Notes: a model not told the origin generated them from the sequence alone. Shown: positions 1 to 9,465, counted from the first letter of the stretch. The stretch is 57,271 nucleotides of DNA from Pseudomonadota bacterium (GCA_018970485.1 JAGWWH010000006.1:1-57271), one strand, 5' to 3'. Program-made: numbers and translations.

Positions 1-1311
1 ATTATCATCATACTGCGCCAATTCAACAGTTCCTAAAGCTTCATTATCTCCGAACAACTCATTTATATTATCTACACTTCCACTATTATTAGAATCATAA
101 ACAAGAATTCCATCATCAGAACTAATCCATCCAACATTCTCACGGAGTCCATCAGCATCAAGATCAAAAAATGTATTTGAATTTTCTAAAGATACCAACT
201 CCACACCATCACCATCTAAATCCAACGTAAGTGGATCTATCCTATAAGGACCAGTTGTCCTAGTATCTCGCCATCCATCAGTAACAGGATCAGCTCCAAA
301 CTCTGGATCTTCAGGTTCTTCCAATTTTATTCCAAATTGTCCATTTACAAAACCCTGAATCACCACCACATCACCACTCACGCTCTCTAAACTTTCTTGA
401 CTCTCCGCAATAAGAAGAACACCAGAAGACATCTTCAAATAATATGTAACTCCATTCACACTTAATTGATGAATATTGTTAGTAGGAGTGCTTCCACCTC
501 CACCCTCTCCACTTCCATCATCAACCAAACTCGCATCCCCTGTAACCCAATTGCCATTAATCACAATCTTACCAGATCGATCTGAATCATTCACTGTGTC
601 AACACCAAACGCAGAACTGAAGTTGTAAGTGTCATAACCTGCACCGCCAAGTAAAGTGTCGTTGTTTTCGTCACCATATAAAACATCATCTCCACCTTTG
701 CCATATAAAGTGTCATTGCCTTCGTCACCATTTAAGGTGTCTTTGCCAGATCCTCCACTTATAGTTTCCGAAAGAGAATGATTGACGGTGAAGGGAGATT
801 CATATCCGGAAAAATATGTCATGTAATCTTTAGCAGTTGTTCCAAAATCGTCTCCACCAACAGATACCGCCCCTGACTCTAAATATGTTTTAAGACCCCC
901 TTCACCAGTTCCAAGTAAATGAGCAACTGCAAGCATTCCTGTTTTTGTTATTTGAATATCGTTAAGAATTTGTCCTTCATATTTTGCTAATCCTTGACTT
1001 GTTATCCTTGACCAAAGAATATTCATCCAATCAAGAATTACTTTCTCCTGAATCTGACCATTATTAAGAAAATCCTCTCTACTATTTATTCCGTCCTTTC
1101 CTGACCAATTACCAGTCCAATCATTTTTATACAAATTAGTATCACCATCCTTAGTATAATATCCAAGATCATACAGAGCCGCTTCTCCCCACTGATATTT
1201 CCCTATAAAACCTATAGGATTAATTTTATCATAATTTTGTTGCCCTCCAGGAATACTGGAAGATTCCCTAAAACCTAAAGCATCTAAAAAATCCTGATAC
1301 ACATTTGTCAT
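1..1311 (-). CDS. RTX calcium-binding protein with lysozyme-like N-terminus (partial, 3' end outside window)
   Basis: An open frame of 437 codons runs from ATG at 1311 off the left edge. The N-terminal ~60 residues (GFRESS with Glu16, then GFIGKYQWGEAAL) resemble the lysozyme/transglycosylase-like domain found at the start of some phage and RTX proteins. Residues ~187-232 hold tandem glycine/aspartate nonapeptides (GNDTLYGKGGDDVLYGD), which form calcium beta-rolls. From ~358 the chain continues with LDLDGDGVELV and FFDLDADG, the block that usually follows in large RTX proteins. There is no signal peptide, as expected for type I export; the C-terminal export signal would lie outside the window. 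It is the likely substrate of the exporter at 10584-14584. A peptidoglycan-directed role is inferred from the N-terminus only. Confidence 0.85.
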   Translation of the reverse strand, partial: MTNVYQDFLDALGFRESSSIPGGQQNYDKINPIGFIGKYQWGEAALYDLGYYTKDGDTNLYKNDWTGNWSGKDGINSREDFLNNGQIQEKVILDWMNILWSRITSQGLAKYEGQILNDIQITKTGMLAVAHLLGTGEGGLKTYLESGAVSVGGDDFGTTAKDYMTYFSGYESPFTVNHSLSETISGGSGKDTLNGDEGNDTLYGKGGDDVLYGDENNDTLLGGAGYDTYNFSSAFGVDTVNDSDRSGKIVINGNWVTGDASLVDDGSGEGGGGSTPTNNIHQLSVNGVTYYLKMSSGVLLIAESQESLESVSGDVVVIQGFVNGQFGIKLEEPEDPEFGADPVTDGWRDTRTTGPYRIDPLTLDLDGDGVELVSLENSNTFFDLDADGLRENVGWISSDDGILVYDSNNSGSVDNINELFGDNEALGTVELAQYDDN

Positions 1312-1373
1312 AAAATAATCTCATTTAACAGTTGATATTATAAATAAATTTTTAGAGTTTAGTGAATATTTGC

Positions 1374-1592
1374 TTAACAATTTTTAAGCTCTTCTGAACA
1401 GTAGAAACTTTTTTTCCAATGAAGAGTGAAATTCTTCCAATCCATAACACTTCTACCGAGATTTTTTAGTTGCTCCTTTGTAATTTTTAACTTCTCAATT
1501 TCGTCATCTGTTAGTTCTTTGCTATACTTAAATGACATGGAGATATCGTAATAACCGTCCATTGTACTATTTAAAACTAAAATATCCCCCAT
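1374..1592 (-). CDS. Hypothetical 72-aa protein beside the transposon end
   Basis: This short frame (MGDILVLNSTMDGYYD...) lies between the RTX gene and the left transposon repeat. I do not recognise it. It has no clear Shine-Dalgarno, and its frame stays open upstream into the inverted repeat, where a TGA stops it. It could therefore be the 3' remnant of a gene cut by the Tn3 insertion, or a chance frame. Confidence 0.35.
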   Translation of the reverse strand: MGDILVLNSTMDGYYDISMSFKYSKELTDDEIEKLKITKEQLKNLGRSVMDWKNFTLHWKKSFYCSEELKNC

Positions 1593-1615
1593 TGTTCGAA
1601 AATGTTGTACAATTC

Positions 1616-1653
1616 GGGGTCAACGTAGAATTCGGAAAATATAGCACGTTAAG
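1616..1653 (+). repeat. Tn3 left terminal inverted repeat
   Basis: Thirty-eight bases starting GGGGTCAACG and ending GCACGTTAAG. They match the reverse complement of 7903-7940 except at one base in the A/T stretch. Confidence 0.93.
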
Positions 1654-1669
1654 CATTAATCTAAAAAAA

Positions 1670-2248
1670 TTATTTTCTCACAGAGCCAGAATTATTATTG
1701 GGATTTTGCGACCCTCCCGAATCAAGTGAAGAGAATGAAGATTCTGGCGATGTTGATTTGTTGCTTCCAACACGATCTCGCCATTTGGTAGAGGATTCTT
1801 CTTCTGAGTCGCTTTCCCTTTCTTCTTCTGGTATACTGTCCATACGAGTTCTATCCAACAGCAATGCCATTTTGTAGGCTTCAACGTCTGATCTGAATTT
1901 AGAGAAACAGTGTTCGATACATTCCGTTGCTTGGGCTTCAGTTAAGTTTTGTCTGTGTGTATGGATTTTTTTGTAATCAAGCCAGTTTGAGCCGAGTTTC
2001 TTTTTTGTTAGGTTTTGCTTTGGATTTTCTTCTATTAGCCTAAGAGTTCTTCTGATTTCTATTAGGTCGTCGTCGTATTCTAATTCATATCTGGCGGGTA
2101 AGTTTCTAAAAATACTTCCCATTCTACCAGTAATAGTACTGGCATGATCCATATCGGAGCTAGAACATTCACTTGGAAAGTATATGTAGCTAACACTACT
2201 CATATCACTAACATCAAAAGGCTTTCTTTTTCCAAATCCTGTTTTCAT
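1670..2248 (-). CDS. Tn3 passenger protein, 192 aa, unknown
   Basis: I do not recognise this protein. It is soluble and without signal peptide. The middle is charged (LEYDDDLIEIRRTLRLIEE, then EAQATECIEHCFSKF). The tail after ~135 is low-complexity, first acidic (EEERESDSEEESS) and then rich in Ser, Gly and Asn. Its ATG overlaps the TGA of the upstream 615-aa gene (ATGA at 2245-2248), so the two are translationally coupled. It ends only 17 bp from the transposon's left repeat, so it is cargo rather than flanking chromosome. The disordered acidic/Ser-rich tail would suit a secreted or protein-binding role, but nothing proves that. Confidence 0.7.
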   Translation of the reverse strand: MKTGFGKRKPFDVSDMSSVSYIYFPSECSSSDMDHASTITGRMGSIFRNLPARYELEYDDDLIEIRRTLRLIEENPKQNLTKKKLGSNWLDYKKIHTHRQNLTEAQATECIEHCFSKFRSDVEAYKMALLLDRTRMDSIPEEERESDSEEESSTKWRDRVGSNKSTSPESSFSSLDSGGSQNPNNNSGSVRK

Positions 2249-4092
2249 TTGCGAACCTCCAACCCTACTGCTGCAGATGATACAAGCTGATTTAATCTTT
2301 CACCTTGTACGCTATTTTTCATGTAGAAATTTTCGGGAGAGTCAAATTTTATTTTGGCATAGCTAGATACTCCTTCTTGCAGCTCATTCAATAAAGAGTT
2401 AATCGTTACGGTCGATCCTATCTTACCATCTTTGATCATTTGTTGTTCGATCAATCTTCCCCAACCTTTACCACCATTTACCTGAGAATTAGATATTACA
2501 GAATTAATCAAAAACCCATTCATTATTGCTTCATATTTTTCTTCCCCAAAATACTGAAGACTTGGCAAAAGCTTTGAAAAAGCCACCTCGGCCTGTGCCA
2601 CCGTTTTATACATCTCATCTAGGTTATTGCTTCTGGGTAAAGTTCCTTTGTTGTATTTTGGCGCGCCCTCAACTCTTTCTCCTGTTGTTGGATTAGCCTT
2701 CATCACATCTTGCCATTCTTCTTGACTTACCGACCAATTTTCTTCAATTAAGCGCTCTGTTCTACCTGACCCAACTTTTATTGGGTAGCGATGGGTTTGA
2801 TCTACTGGTAAGCTCGGATAATAAAACAACTCACCCATATTTCTGGCCAATTGAGCGTGTATTCGAGGAAGGAGCACTTCGCTTAATTTTTGCTCTAATG
2901 GACTTTCTTCTGAATCCTCTAAGTCTGCTGAAGCTGTAGCACTCGATGGCACTGTTATTTCAAACAAACTTTCCACTATTTCTCGAGATACACCCCATTT
3001 AGTTTTTAATCTTCCAAGAAACTCTGAATCATTTAGTAAATTGGTCTTTGCCTCTTCTGCATCCTCAGCGCTTGAGTTGTAAACACTAGCTACTCGTTCA
3101 ATAAAATTATCTAGCAGCAATAAGTTATTTTTAGCCTCTTTCTCCTTTCCAGTATTGGGATTAGGAGCAACGCCTTCAGTTGGGTAGCTAACATTTGGCA
3201 TTTTGTTGGCGCCAAATAAACAGACATCCATTGTTGCCTCAATCATTTTGGCATATTGCGCTCTGGCAGCAATTATTAAGGCGTCATGTGTAGCAGAGTA
3301 GTCTTCTTCAGACAAGGGATTATTTCCGCTGTCTTTTCTCTCTTTGAGAGATCTTTTGGTAGTTCTAAACCTAAGCGCTTCTTGGCTTATTGCCTCAGTC
3401 CTACTAATCAGCTCTTCCATCGCTTCTGGTTTTATTGGAAAAGCTTCAAAAGCTTCTCTCATTTTTTCAGAAGCTTGGGATATTTTTTGACCGGCGATAG
3501 CTTTTTTGGCTATTGATTCATAAACCACATAAGCAAGTGCATGTTCAACTTGTGGGCCAGCGGCAGTTCGACCTCGCGTATTTGGAGTGGTGACTGTTGT
3601 ACCTCCAGTGCTAACTCGTGATTTATTACCGCTGCTTTTGCCATCTCCCATAATTACCTCTGTTGAAGAGTCGCTATCTTTTGACTCTCCTCTTTTTCTC
3701 TGAGGTAATTTTTGGATTGGCTCTTCGTCATTTTCTACCAGATCTTTTGGATCTATGGAGAAATCATTGTCAGTTTCTTCCTTTTCATCCGCTATTGCTG
3801 AGGCCTTCAGCTTACCACCTCCCCCAACTAATAAACTGTCATCTAATTCTGATGCCGAACTCAATACTACCGCTTTAGGATTACCCAAAGAAGAACCGAT
3901 TACTTGAGAAGTATTAACTTTTACATCTTCTAGAGATAATGCTGTTGTTGCTTTTAGTAACTCTTCTTCCTGTTCAGGAAAATTTTGATTAAGAGCTTGA
4001 AGTAGCTGCTCTCTTGTGTAGCCGGCCTTACTCAAGGTCTGCATCATATCATCTGCATCTTTTTGCGTTACTGCCTTTCTTGTTCTACTCAT
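2245..4092 (-). CDS. Tn3 passenger protein, 615 aa, unknown
   Basis: First gene of the passenger operon, reading away from the resolvase. I recognise no family. Residues ~1-50 look helical (KDADDMMQTLSKAGYTREQLLQALNQNFPEQ, like a small helical bundle). Residues ~80-190 are low-complexity and charged with Ser/Thr/Gly runs. The rest is largely alpha-helical and soluble, with no membrane segment, no signal peptide and no nucleotide-binding or nuclease motif I can see. It is not a recognisable resistance, toxin-antitoxin or metal-handling gene, the usual Tn3 cargo. The promoter presumably lies in the divergent region 4093-4311 and may be regulated by resolvase binding. Confidence 0.75.
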   Translation of the reverse strand: MSRTRKAVTQKDADDMMQTLSKAGYTREQLLQALNQNFPEQEEELLKATTALSLEDVKVNTSQVIGSSLGNPKAVVLSSASELDDSLLVGGGGKLKASAIADEKEETDNDFSIDPKDLVENDEEPIQKLPQRKRGESKDSDSSTEVIMGDGKSSGNKSRVSTGGTTVTTPNTRGRTAAGPQVEHALAYVVYESIAKKAIAGQKISQASEKMREAFEAFPIKPEAMEELISRTEAISQEALRFRTTKRSLKERKDSGNNPLSEEDYSATHDALIIAARAQYAKMIEATMDVCLFGANKMPNVSYPTEGVAPNPNTGKEKEAKNNLLLLDNFIERVASVYNSSAEDAEEAKTNLLNDSEFLGRLKTKWGVSREIVESLFEITVPSSATASADLEDSEESPLEQKLSEVLLPRIHAQLARNMGELFYYPSLPVDQTHRYPIKVGSGRTERLIEENWSVSQEEWQDVMKANPTTGERVEGAPKYNKGTLPRSNNLDEMYKTVAQAEVAFSKLLPSLQYFGEEKYEAIMNGFLINSVISNSQVNGGKGWGRLIEQQMIKDGKIGSTVTINSLLNELQEGVSSYAKIKFDSPENFYMKNSVQGERLNQLVSSAAVGLEVRK

Positions 4093-4311
4093 AAAATAAA
4101 AATTGTCTTGAACCGCTTAAATAAAATTACTTTCAGTTTCATTCTTATGCTTAACAAACCACCAGAAAAACCCTCGTTTTCTTGGCACTCTAATTTTAAC
4201 GCTTAATTGAGTGCAAATTAATAAGTAAACTCGTTGTAATTATCAACACAAGTTTCTACAAATAATGTTAGGTTTTTTTGTTATTAATTTCTCAAATTTA
4301 AATTTTTAGGA
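4093..4311. promoter_or_regulatory. Divergent intergenic region; candidate res site
   Basis: This 219-bp AT-rich gap separates the passenger operon from the resolvase gene, the usual place for a Tn3-family resolution site and the resolvase-repressed promoters. GCACTC (4185-4190) and GAGTGC (4209-4214) form an inverted pair spanning about 30 bp, the size of a resolvase-dimer subsite. Further subsites cannot be assigned by eye. Confidence 0.5.
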
Positions 4312-4938
4312 ATGTTGATAGGTTATGTTCGAGTTTCAAAGGCAGATGGTTCTCAAGTTTTAGATTTGCAAAAAGATGCTTTGTTAGAAGCTGGTGTTTC
4401 GAAAGATAGAGTTTACGAAGATTTAGCCTCTGGTCGTTTTGATGACAGGCCCGGATTAAATTCATGCTTAAAAGCACTTCAACCTGGAAATACCTTAGTG
4501 GTTTGGAAGCTGGATAGACTGGGCAGAAGCTTAAGACACTTAGTTAATATTGTTGAACAACTCAGAGAACGCGGAGTTGGCTTCAAAATACTAACTGGGC
4601 AAGGAATGCAGATGGACACCACAACCCCTCAAGGCAAGTTGTTATTTGGGATGTTTGCAACATTAGCAGAGTTTGAGCGCGAACTTATTGCCGAAAGAAC
4701 TAAAGCTGGTCTTGCTGCTGCTCGTGCTCGAGGAAGACTAGGAGGTCGTCCTCGTAAAATGGATATCAACACTTTGAACATGGCGAGAGCGGCCATGAGT
4801 GATCATAAATCTATCGGTAAAGATGTGGCAAAGCGTCTTGGCATAACAACCACTACTTTATACGCTTATGTCAATGGTGATGGCAGTCTTAAAGAAGCTG
4901 GGCAGAGGTTGATGGATAATGCTAAAATAAAATCTTAA
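4312..4938 (+). CDS. tnpR: Tn3-family serine resolvase
   Basis: Resolves transposition cointegrates by serine recombination at res. The N-terminal catalytic domain has the nucleophile Ser9 in YVRVS and arginines 69 and 72 in WKLDRLGRS, matching the R68/R71 pair of the family. The motifs [14 protein letters not shown] and [12 protein letters not shown] mark the dimer helix and DNA-binding arm. The C-terminus (~150-195) holds a helix-turn-helix ([17 protein letters not shown]). Length (208 aa) is normal for the Tn21/Tn3 group. Its stop overlaps the transposase start (TAATG), so the two are co-translated. Confidence 0.95.
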   Translation: MLIGYVRVSKADGSQVLDLQKDALLEAGVSKDRVYEDLASGRFDDRPGLNSCLKALQPGNTLVVWKLDRLGRSLRHLVNIVEQLRERGVGFKILTGQGMQMDTTTPQGKLLFGMFATLAEFERELIAERTKAGLAAARARGRLGGRPRKMDINTLNMARAAMSDHKSIGKDVAKRLGITTTTLYAYVNGDGSLKEAGQRLMDNAKIKS

Positions 4939-7907
4939 TGCCGCGCAAATCGATTTTATCTGCTGCTGAATGCAACAGTCTCTTAGCTTTTCCAGAAGAT
5001 AAGGCTAACTTTATCAGATATTACACTTTCGACGAGAGTGATTTATCAATAATTAAACAACACAGAGGCTCTGAGAATCGCCTTGGTTTTGCTGTACAGC
5101 TTTGTTATTTGAGATTCCCCGGCATTATTCTTGGTGCCGATGAATTGCCATTTCAACCTTTACTGGAGTTTGTTGCAGAACAAATAAAAGTACCGGTAAA
5201 AAGTTGGGAAGATTATGGCAGGCGCGATCAAACAAGGCGTGAACACTTAACTGAATTGCAAACAGTATTTGGATTTAAATCTTTTAGCGCAGATCAACTT
5301 CAGAAGTCGGTTCAGGCTCTGACAGACTTGGCTCTACAAACAAATAAAGGAATTTTATTGGCCAAATATCTGTTAGATGATTTGCGTCAACAGAACATTA
5401 TTATTCCCGCAATTAAAACAATTGAGAGCATTTGTTCTGAAGCAATTACTCGAGCCAACAGGCTTATCTACTCAACTCTCACTAGCTCATTGTTGGCCAC
5501 TCATCGTCAGCGTCTTGATGAACTTCTAGAGCTTAAAGATGACAGCAATACAACTTGGCTTGCATGGTTAAGACAGTCTCCCTCGAAGCCAAACTCGCGC
5601 CATATGATTGAACATATTGAGCGCCTTAAATTTTGGCAGGTTCTTGATCTTCCAGTTGGGATTGAAAAACAAATTCACCAAAACCGTTTACTTAAAATTG
5701 CCCGTGAAGCTGGGCAGATGAGGCCAGCTGAATTATCCAAACTGGAAAGTGATAGGCGTTACGCAACTCTTACTGCTTTGGCTTTGGAAAGTATGGCCAC
5801 TGTAACTGATGAGATTATTGATCTGCATGATCGAATCATGGCTAGATTATTCAGCACGGCTAAAAATAAACATCAGAAAAAATTTCATGAATCCGGCAAA
5901 GCAATAAATGAGAAGGTGCATTTGTATGGAAAAATTGGTCAGGCACTTCTTGCAGCCAAGCAAAATGGCACTGACCCATTTTTAGCCATAGATTCTGTAA
6001 TTCCTTGGGAAACTTTTATCGCAAGTATAGAGGAAGCTCAAACACTGGCTCAACCTGAAGATTTTGATTTCTTGCATCATGTTGGTGAAAGCTATGCCAC
6101 TTTGCGACGCTATGTGTCAGAATTTCTGGATGTACTCAAAATAAATGCCGCACCCACTGCCAATAGCCTTCTAAAGGCAATTGAGATATTGCGAGCCATG
6201 AATTCTTCTAACGCTCGTAAAATACCAATTGATGCACCAACAGATTTTATCAAGAAACGCTGGGCAAAACTAGTGATGACTGAGGAAGGTATTGATCGGC
6301 GCTACTATGAACTGTGTGTATTGTCAGAGTTAAAAAATTCTTTGCGCTCCGGAGATATATGGGTCAAAGGCTCAAGACAATTCAAGGATTTTGAGGAATA
6401 TCTAATCCCAGCAAAAAAATTCTCAGACCTAAAACTAGGAAACAAATTACCCCTAACTCTGTCGACAAATTGCGACCAATATTTGCAGAATCGCTTATCT
6501 ATACTAGAAAAACAGTTGGCACTAGTGTCTGAGCTAGCTGCAACCAACGATCTTCCAGATGCAATCATTACTGAATCTGGCTTAAAGATTACGCCATTAG
6601 ATGCTACAGTACCAGAAGAAGCGCAGTCACTAATTAGCCAATCTTCTGCCTTATTACCACGCGTTAAAATCACTGAATTACTGATTGAAGTAGATGAATG
6701 GACTGACTTCACAAAGCATTTTACTCACCTCAAAAGCAGTGATAGAGCCAAAGACAAGAAATTGCTATTAACAACAATTTTAGCTGATGGCATTAACATT
6801 GGTCTGGCTAAAATGGCGGAATCATGCCCCGGAACAAGCTATGCTAAACTTTCTTGGCTTCAAGCATGGCATATCCGAGATGAAACTTATTCAGCTGCAC
6901 TTGGAGAATTGGTTAACGCACAACTTCAAGAAGCGTTTTCTAAAAATTGGGGCGATGTCACTACTTCATCATCAGATGGACAGCGTTTTCGTGCCAATAG
7001 TAAAGCTGAAAGTACTGGTCATATTAATCCCAAATATGGCGCGGAACCTGGGCGAATGTTTTACACTCACATTTCTGATACATACTCACCATTCAGTATT
7101 AAGGTAGTCAATGTTGGCGTACGCGATTCAACATATGTCCTTGATGGTTTGCTTTACCACGAATCAGATTTACGAATTCAGGAACATTACACAGACACGG
7201 CAGGTTTTACTGATCACGTTTTTGGCTTAATGCACCTCTTAGACTTTCGTTTTGCACCAAGGATTCGCGACCTTGGAGACACTAAATTGTTTATTCCGAA
7301 AAGTGACTCAAGCTATGATTCACTCAAGTCAATGATTAGCAGCGACAGACTTAACACTAAAGCTATTTACAATCACTGGGATGATATTATTCGACTTGCC
7401 ACTTCAATAAAACAAGGAACTGTCACAGCCTCACTGATGCTAAGAAAACTCGGTAGTTATCCACGTCAAAATGGTTTAGCAATAGCGCTAAGAGAGCTAG
7501 GCCGCATTGAACGTACACTATTTATCCTAGATTGGATACAAAATGTTGAACTACGCAGAAAAGTTAATGCAGGATTAAACAAAGGCGAGGCGCGAAACGC
7601 ACTTGCTAGAGCGGTGTTTTTCCATCGCCTTGGAGAAATTAGAGATCGCAGCTTTGAACAACAAAGTTATCGTGCAAATGGACTTAACTTAGTGACAGCA
7701 GCAATCATACTGTGGAACACAGTTTATTTGGAACGAGCCACAAATTTCTTGCGTGAACAAAATCAATTAAAAGATGAATCATTGTTAAAATATCTATCAC
7801 CACTTGGTTGGGAACACATAAATCTTACTGGTGACTACCTATGGAACAAAATCAATAAATCTGGATCCAGTAAATTCAAGCCTCTAAGACAACTTCAAAA
7901 AGCTTAA
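4938..7907 (+). CDS. tnpA: Tn3-family transposase (DDE)
   Basis: Catalyses replicative transposition by cutting and joining at the 38-bp ends. At 989 aa it has the full family length. The catalytic triad is visible and correctly spaced: Asp680 in SSSDGQRF, Asp753 in HYTDTAG and Glu884 in [15 protein letters not shown], close to the 679/751/881 pattern of Tn4430. The N-terminal DNA-binding region begins [15 protein letters not shown]. The TAA stop lies inside the right terminal repeat, as in many Tn3 elements. No frameshift or internal stop is present, so the element looks competent. Confidence 0.96.
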   Translation: MPRKSILSAAECNSLLAFPEDKANFIRYYTFDESDLSIIKQHRGSENRLGFAVQLCYLRFPGIILGADELPFQPLLEFVAEQIKVPVKSWEDYGRRDQTRREHLTELQTVFGFKSFSADQLQKSVQALTDLALQTNKGILLAKYLLDDLRQQNIIIPAIKTIESICSEAITRANRLIYSTLTSSLLATHRQRLDELLELKDDSNTTWLAWLRQSPSKPNSRHMIEHIERLKFWQVLDLPVGIEKQIHQNRLLKIAREAGQMRPAELSKLESDRRYATLTALALESMATVTDEIIDLHDRIMARLFSTAKNKHQKKFHESGKAINEKVHLYGKIGQALLAAKQNGTDPFLAIDSVIPWETFIASIEEAQTLAQPEDFDFLHHVGESYATLRRYVSEFLDVLKINAAPTANSLLKAIEILRAMNSSNARKIPIDAPTDFIKKRWAKLVMTEEGIDRRYYELCVLSELKNSLRSGDIWVKGSRQFKDFEEYLIPAKKFSDLKLGNKLPLTLSTNCDQYLQNRLSILEKQLALVSELAATNDLPDAIITESGLKITPLDATVPEEAQSLISQSSALLPRVKITELLIEVDEWTDFTKHFTHLKSSDRAKDKKLLLTTILADGINIGLAKMAESCPGTSYAKLSWLQAWHIRDETYSAALGELVNAQLQEAFSKNWGDVTTSSSDGQRFRANSKAESTGHINPKYGAEPGRMFYTHISDTYSPFSIKVVNVGVRDSTYVLDGLLYHESDLRIQEHYTDTAGFTDHVFGLMHLLDFRFAPRIRDLGDTKLFIPKSDSSYDSLKSMISSDRLNTKAIYNHWDDIIRLATSIKQGTVTASLMLRKLGSYPRQNGLAIALRELGRIERTLFILDWIQNVELRRKVNAGLNKGEARNALARAVFFHRLGEIRDRSFEQQSYRANGLNLVTAAIILWNTVYLERATNFLREQNQLKDESLLKYLSPLGWEHINLTGDYLWNKINKSGSSKFKPLRQLQKA

Positions 7908-7940
7908 CGTGCTTTATTTTCCGAATTCTACGTTGACCCC
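7903..7940 (-). repeat. Tn3 right terminal inverted repeat
   Basis: Right-hand partner of 1616-1653. It contains the last codons and stop of the transposase gene and ends GTTGACCCC at 7940. Confidence 0.93.
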
Positions 7941-8146
7941 TATATGGTTTAAAATTGTCTGTCTTACAATAACAAGTCTTGTATTTTGATTATGTTATTT
8001 TTGTTGTCCAAGCTTTTATTTAGTGTCTGAGTGTCGGGCTTTGACCCCATTTTTCATTGACCCCATTTTTCATTTTTTGATCAATAGTTTCACGAAGTTT
8101 TCTAATTAAATCATCTGTTTCTTTTCTAATTTCTTCTCTTTATTTT
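7941..8146. other. Transposon-flanking intergenic DNA with a 16-bp tandem repeat
   Basis: No convincing gene. TTGACCCCATTTTTCA is directly repeated at 8041-8056 and 8057-8072. TTGACCCC equals the outer end of the nearby transposon repeat, so these may be remnants of an older insertion. A short minus-strand open stretch (RKETDDLIRKLRETIDQK) lies just beyond the flavoprotein stop codon but has no start or ribosome site. Confidence 0.4.
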
Positions 8147-9325
8147 TTAAGTAAACTGCCCAGCACAAAAGCCACTGGACCACGCCCACTGAAAATTATA
8201 ACCACCTAAATGTCCCGTAACATCTAAAACTTCTCCAATAAAATATAGATTTTTTACTTTGTTTGTCTCAAAAGTTTTGGAAGATATTTCATTGCAATCA
8301 ACACCACCCAAGGTTACTTCAGCTTTTGCAAACCCTTCAGTGCCATTTGGAATAATCTCAAAATTATTTATTTCTTGTGCAATAATTTTCAGATTTTTAT
8401 CACTTAAGTCAGCTAAAAAACCATTGATATTATTTTTTTCAAGGAAGTAAGAGACTAAACTTTTTGGCAATATATTAGTTAAAACGCTTTTGATTTCTTG
8501 CTTTGGTTTTGTGGTTTTTTCGTTTTTTAATAAAGTGAAAATATCTATTTCTGGAGCGAAGTTAATGCTTAACTTTTGTCCTTGTTGTAAGTAAGAAGAG
8601 ATCTGCAAAATTGCTGGCCCGCTTAATCCCTTATGGGTGAATAATAGTGATTCTTTAAAAGCTCTTGAGCCAACTTTAACTGAAACTTTTGCACTCACTC
8701 CAGACAATTCTTTGGTTTTTTCTAAATCTTTTTCGCTTAAAGTTAATGGAACTAAAGCGGGTGTTGGATTAATTATTTTTAAACCAAAATTTTTAGCAAT
8801 TTTATATCCAAAATCACTTGCACCCATTTTTGGAATTGAAAGTCCACCAGTTGCAATTACCAAAGAAGTTGCTTTGAAATCTTGATTTTCAGCACTTAAA
8901 ACAAATTCGTCAGAATCTTTTTTAACATCTAAAACCTTAGTTTCGGTTAATATTTCAACATTATTTTCCTTACATTCATCAAGCAGCATTTTAATAATTT
9001 CTTTGGAAGAAATGTCGCAAAATAATTGCCCCAAAGTTTTTTCGTGATAAGAAATATTATGTTTTTCTACTAATTTTATAAAATGATTTTGGCTAAATCT
9101 TTTAAGCGCCGAAATGGCAAAATGTGAATTTTGTGATAAAAAATTATCTGGTGTGATATTAAGATTAGTGAAGTTGCAACGCCCTCCTCCAGAAATTCTA
9201 ATCTTTTGCGCAACATCTTTTGATGATTCAATAACTAAGGTTTTTCTTCCTCTTTTTCCAGATTCAATGGCGCACATTAAACCTGCTGCGCCAGCACCTA
9301 TTATTATTACATCAAAAATTTTCAT
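8147..9325 (-). CDS. HI0933-family NAD(P)/FAD-dependent oxidoreductase (BaiN/YhiN-like)
   Basis: A 392-residue flavoprotein. The N-terminus has a perfect Rossmann dinucleotide motif (VIIIGAGAAGLMCAIESGKRG), followed by the family signature SGGGRCNFTN. The middle has LVIATGGLSIPKMGASDFGY, the second FAD-contact region. The C-terminus has GGVDCNEISSKTFET and GEVLDVTGHLGGYNFQWAWSSG, typical of the HI0933 group. Physiological substrates of the family are poorly defined. The start is ATG at 9325. A 36-bp copy of this gene's 5' end lies at 9584-9619 downstream of the pilin-like gene, so the region upstream has been rearranged. Confidence 0.92.
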   Translation of the reverse strand: MKIFDVIIIGAGAAGLMCAIESGKRGRKTLVIESSKDVAQKIRISGGGRCNFTNLNITPDNFLSQNSHFAISALKRFSQNHFIKLVEKHNISYHEKTLGQLFCDISSKEIIKMLLDECKENNVEILTETKVLDVKKDSDEFVLSAENQDFKATSLVIATGGLSIPKMGASDFGYKIAKNFGLKIINPTPALVPLTLSEKDLEKTKELSGVSAKVSVKVGSRAFKESLLFTHKGLSGPAILQISSYLQQGQKLSINFAPEIDIFTLLKNEKTTKPKQEIKSVLTNILPKSLVSYFLEKNNINGFLADLSDKNLKIIAQEINNFEIIPNGTEGFAKAEVTLGGVDCNEISSKTFETNKVKNLYFIGEVLDVTGHLGGYNFQWAWSSGFCAGQFT

Positions 9326-9327
9326 TT
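9292..9327 (-). repeat. 36-bp repeat, copy 1 (5' end of flavoprotein gene)
   Basis: The first codons of the flavoprotein gene. This segment matches 9584-9619 at 35 of 36 positions in the same orientation, bracketing a 256-bp insert that holds the hlyD-like fragment and hairpin island. Confidence 0.85.
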
Positions 9328-9330
9328 TAT

Positions 9331-9450
9331 TTATTCTTCTCTAAAGGCTTTGTAATGATAACGCTTCGTCGCTTTTTTCGCTTCGCTCAAAGACGACTCG
9401 CGCCAGGGCGGAAGCACAGCTTCATTACCCCCGAGATTCGCTTCGCTCAT
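9331..9450 (-). pseudogene. Remnant of a second HlyD-type gene 3' end
   Basis: On the minus strand, an open stretch beginning MSEANLGGNEAVLPPW (ATG at 9450) ends in HYKAFREE followed by TAA at 9333-9331, only 5 bp before the flavoprotein ATG. The intact adaptor gene upstream ends AYKAFREE. The two ends differ at several silent positions, so this looks like the end of a diverged hlyD paralogue joined to palindromic repeat sequence rather than a recent copy. No other part of an adaptor gene is present. Confidence 0.5.
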
Positions 9451-9465
9451 GCTCGCTGTTCGCTC

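Larger units (their letters stand above)
1616..7940. mobile_element. Complete Tn3-family transposon (6.3 kb)
   Basis: Two 38-bp terminal inverted repeats (1616-1653 and 7903-7940) differ at one position. Both begin GGGGTC and end CACGTTAAG, the classic Tn3-family outer and inner ends. Between them lie a two-gene passenger operon facing left, an intergenic res region, and co-directional resolvase and transposase genes facing right. The five bases flanking each end (AATTC and TATAT) do not match, so no target duplication remains. That could reflect recombination with another copy or decay of the flanks. Confidence 0.93.

Noticed and set aside
6305-6712. Minus-strand 135-aa frame inside the transposase gene
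   Set aside because: It is antisense to a well-conserved transposase with no independent signals.
8034-8150. Short minus-strand open stretch after the flavoprotein gene
   Set aside because: Under 40 codons, with no start codon in context, and largely made of the tandem 16-mer.
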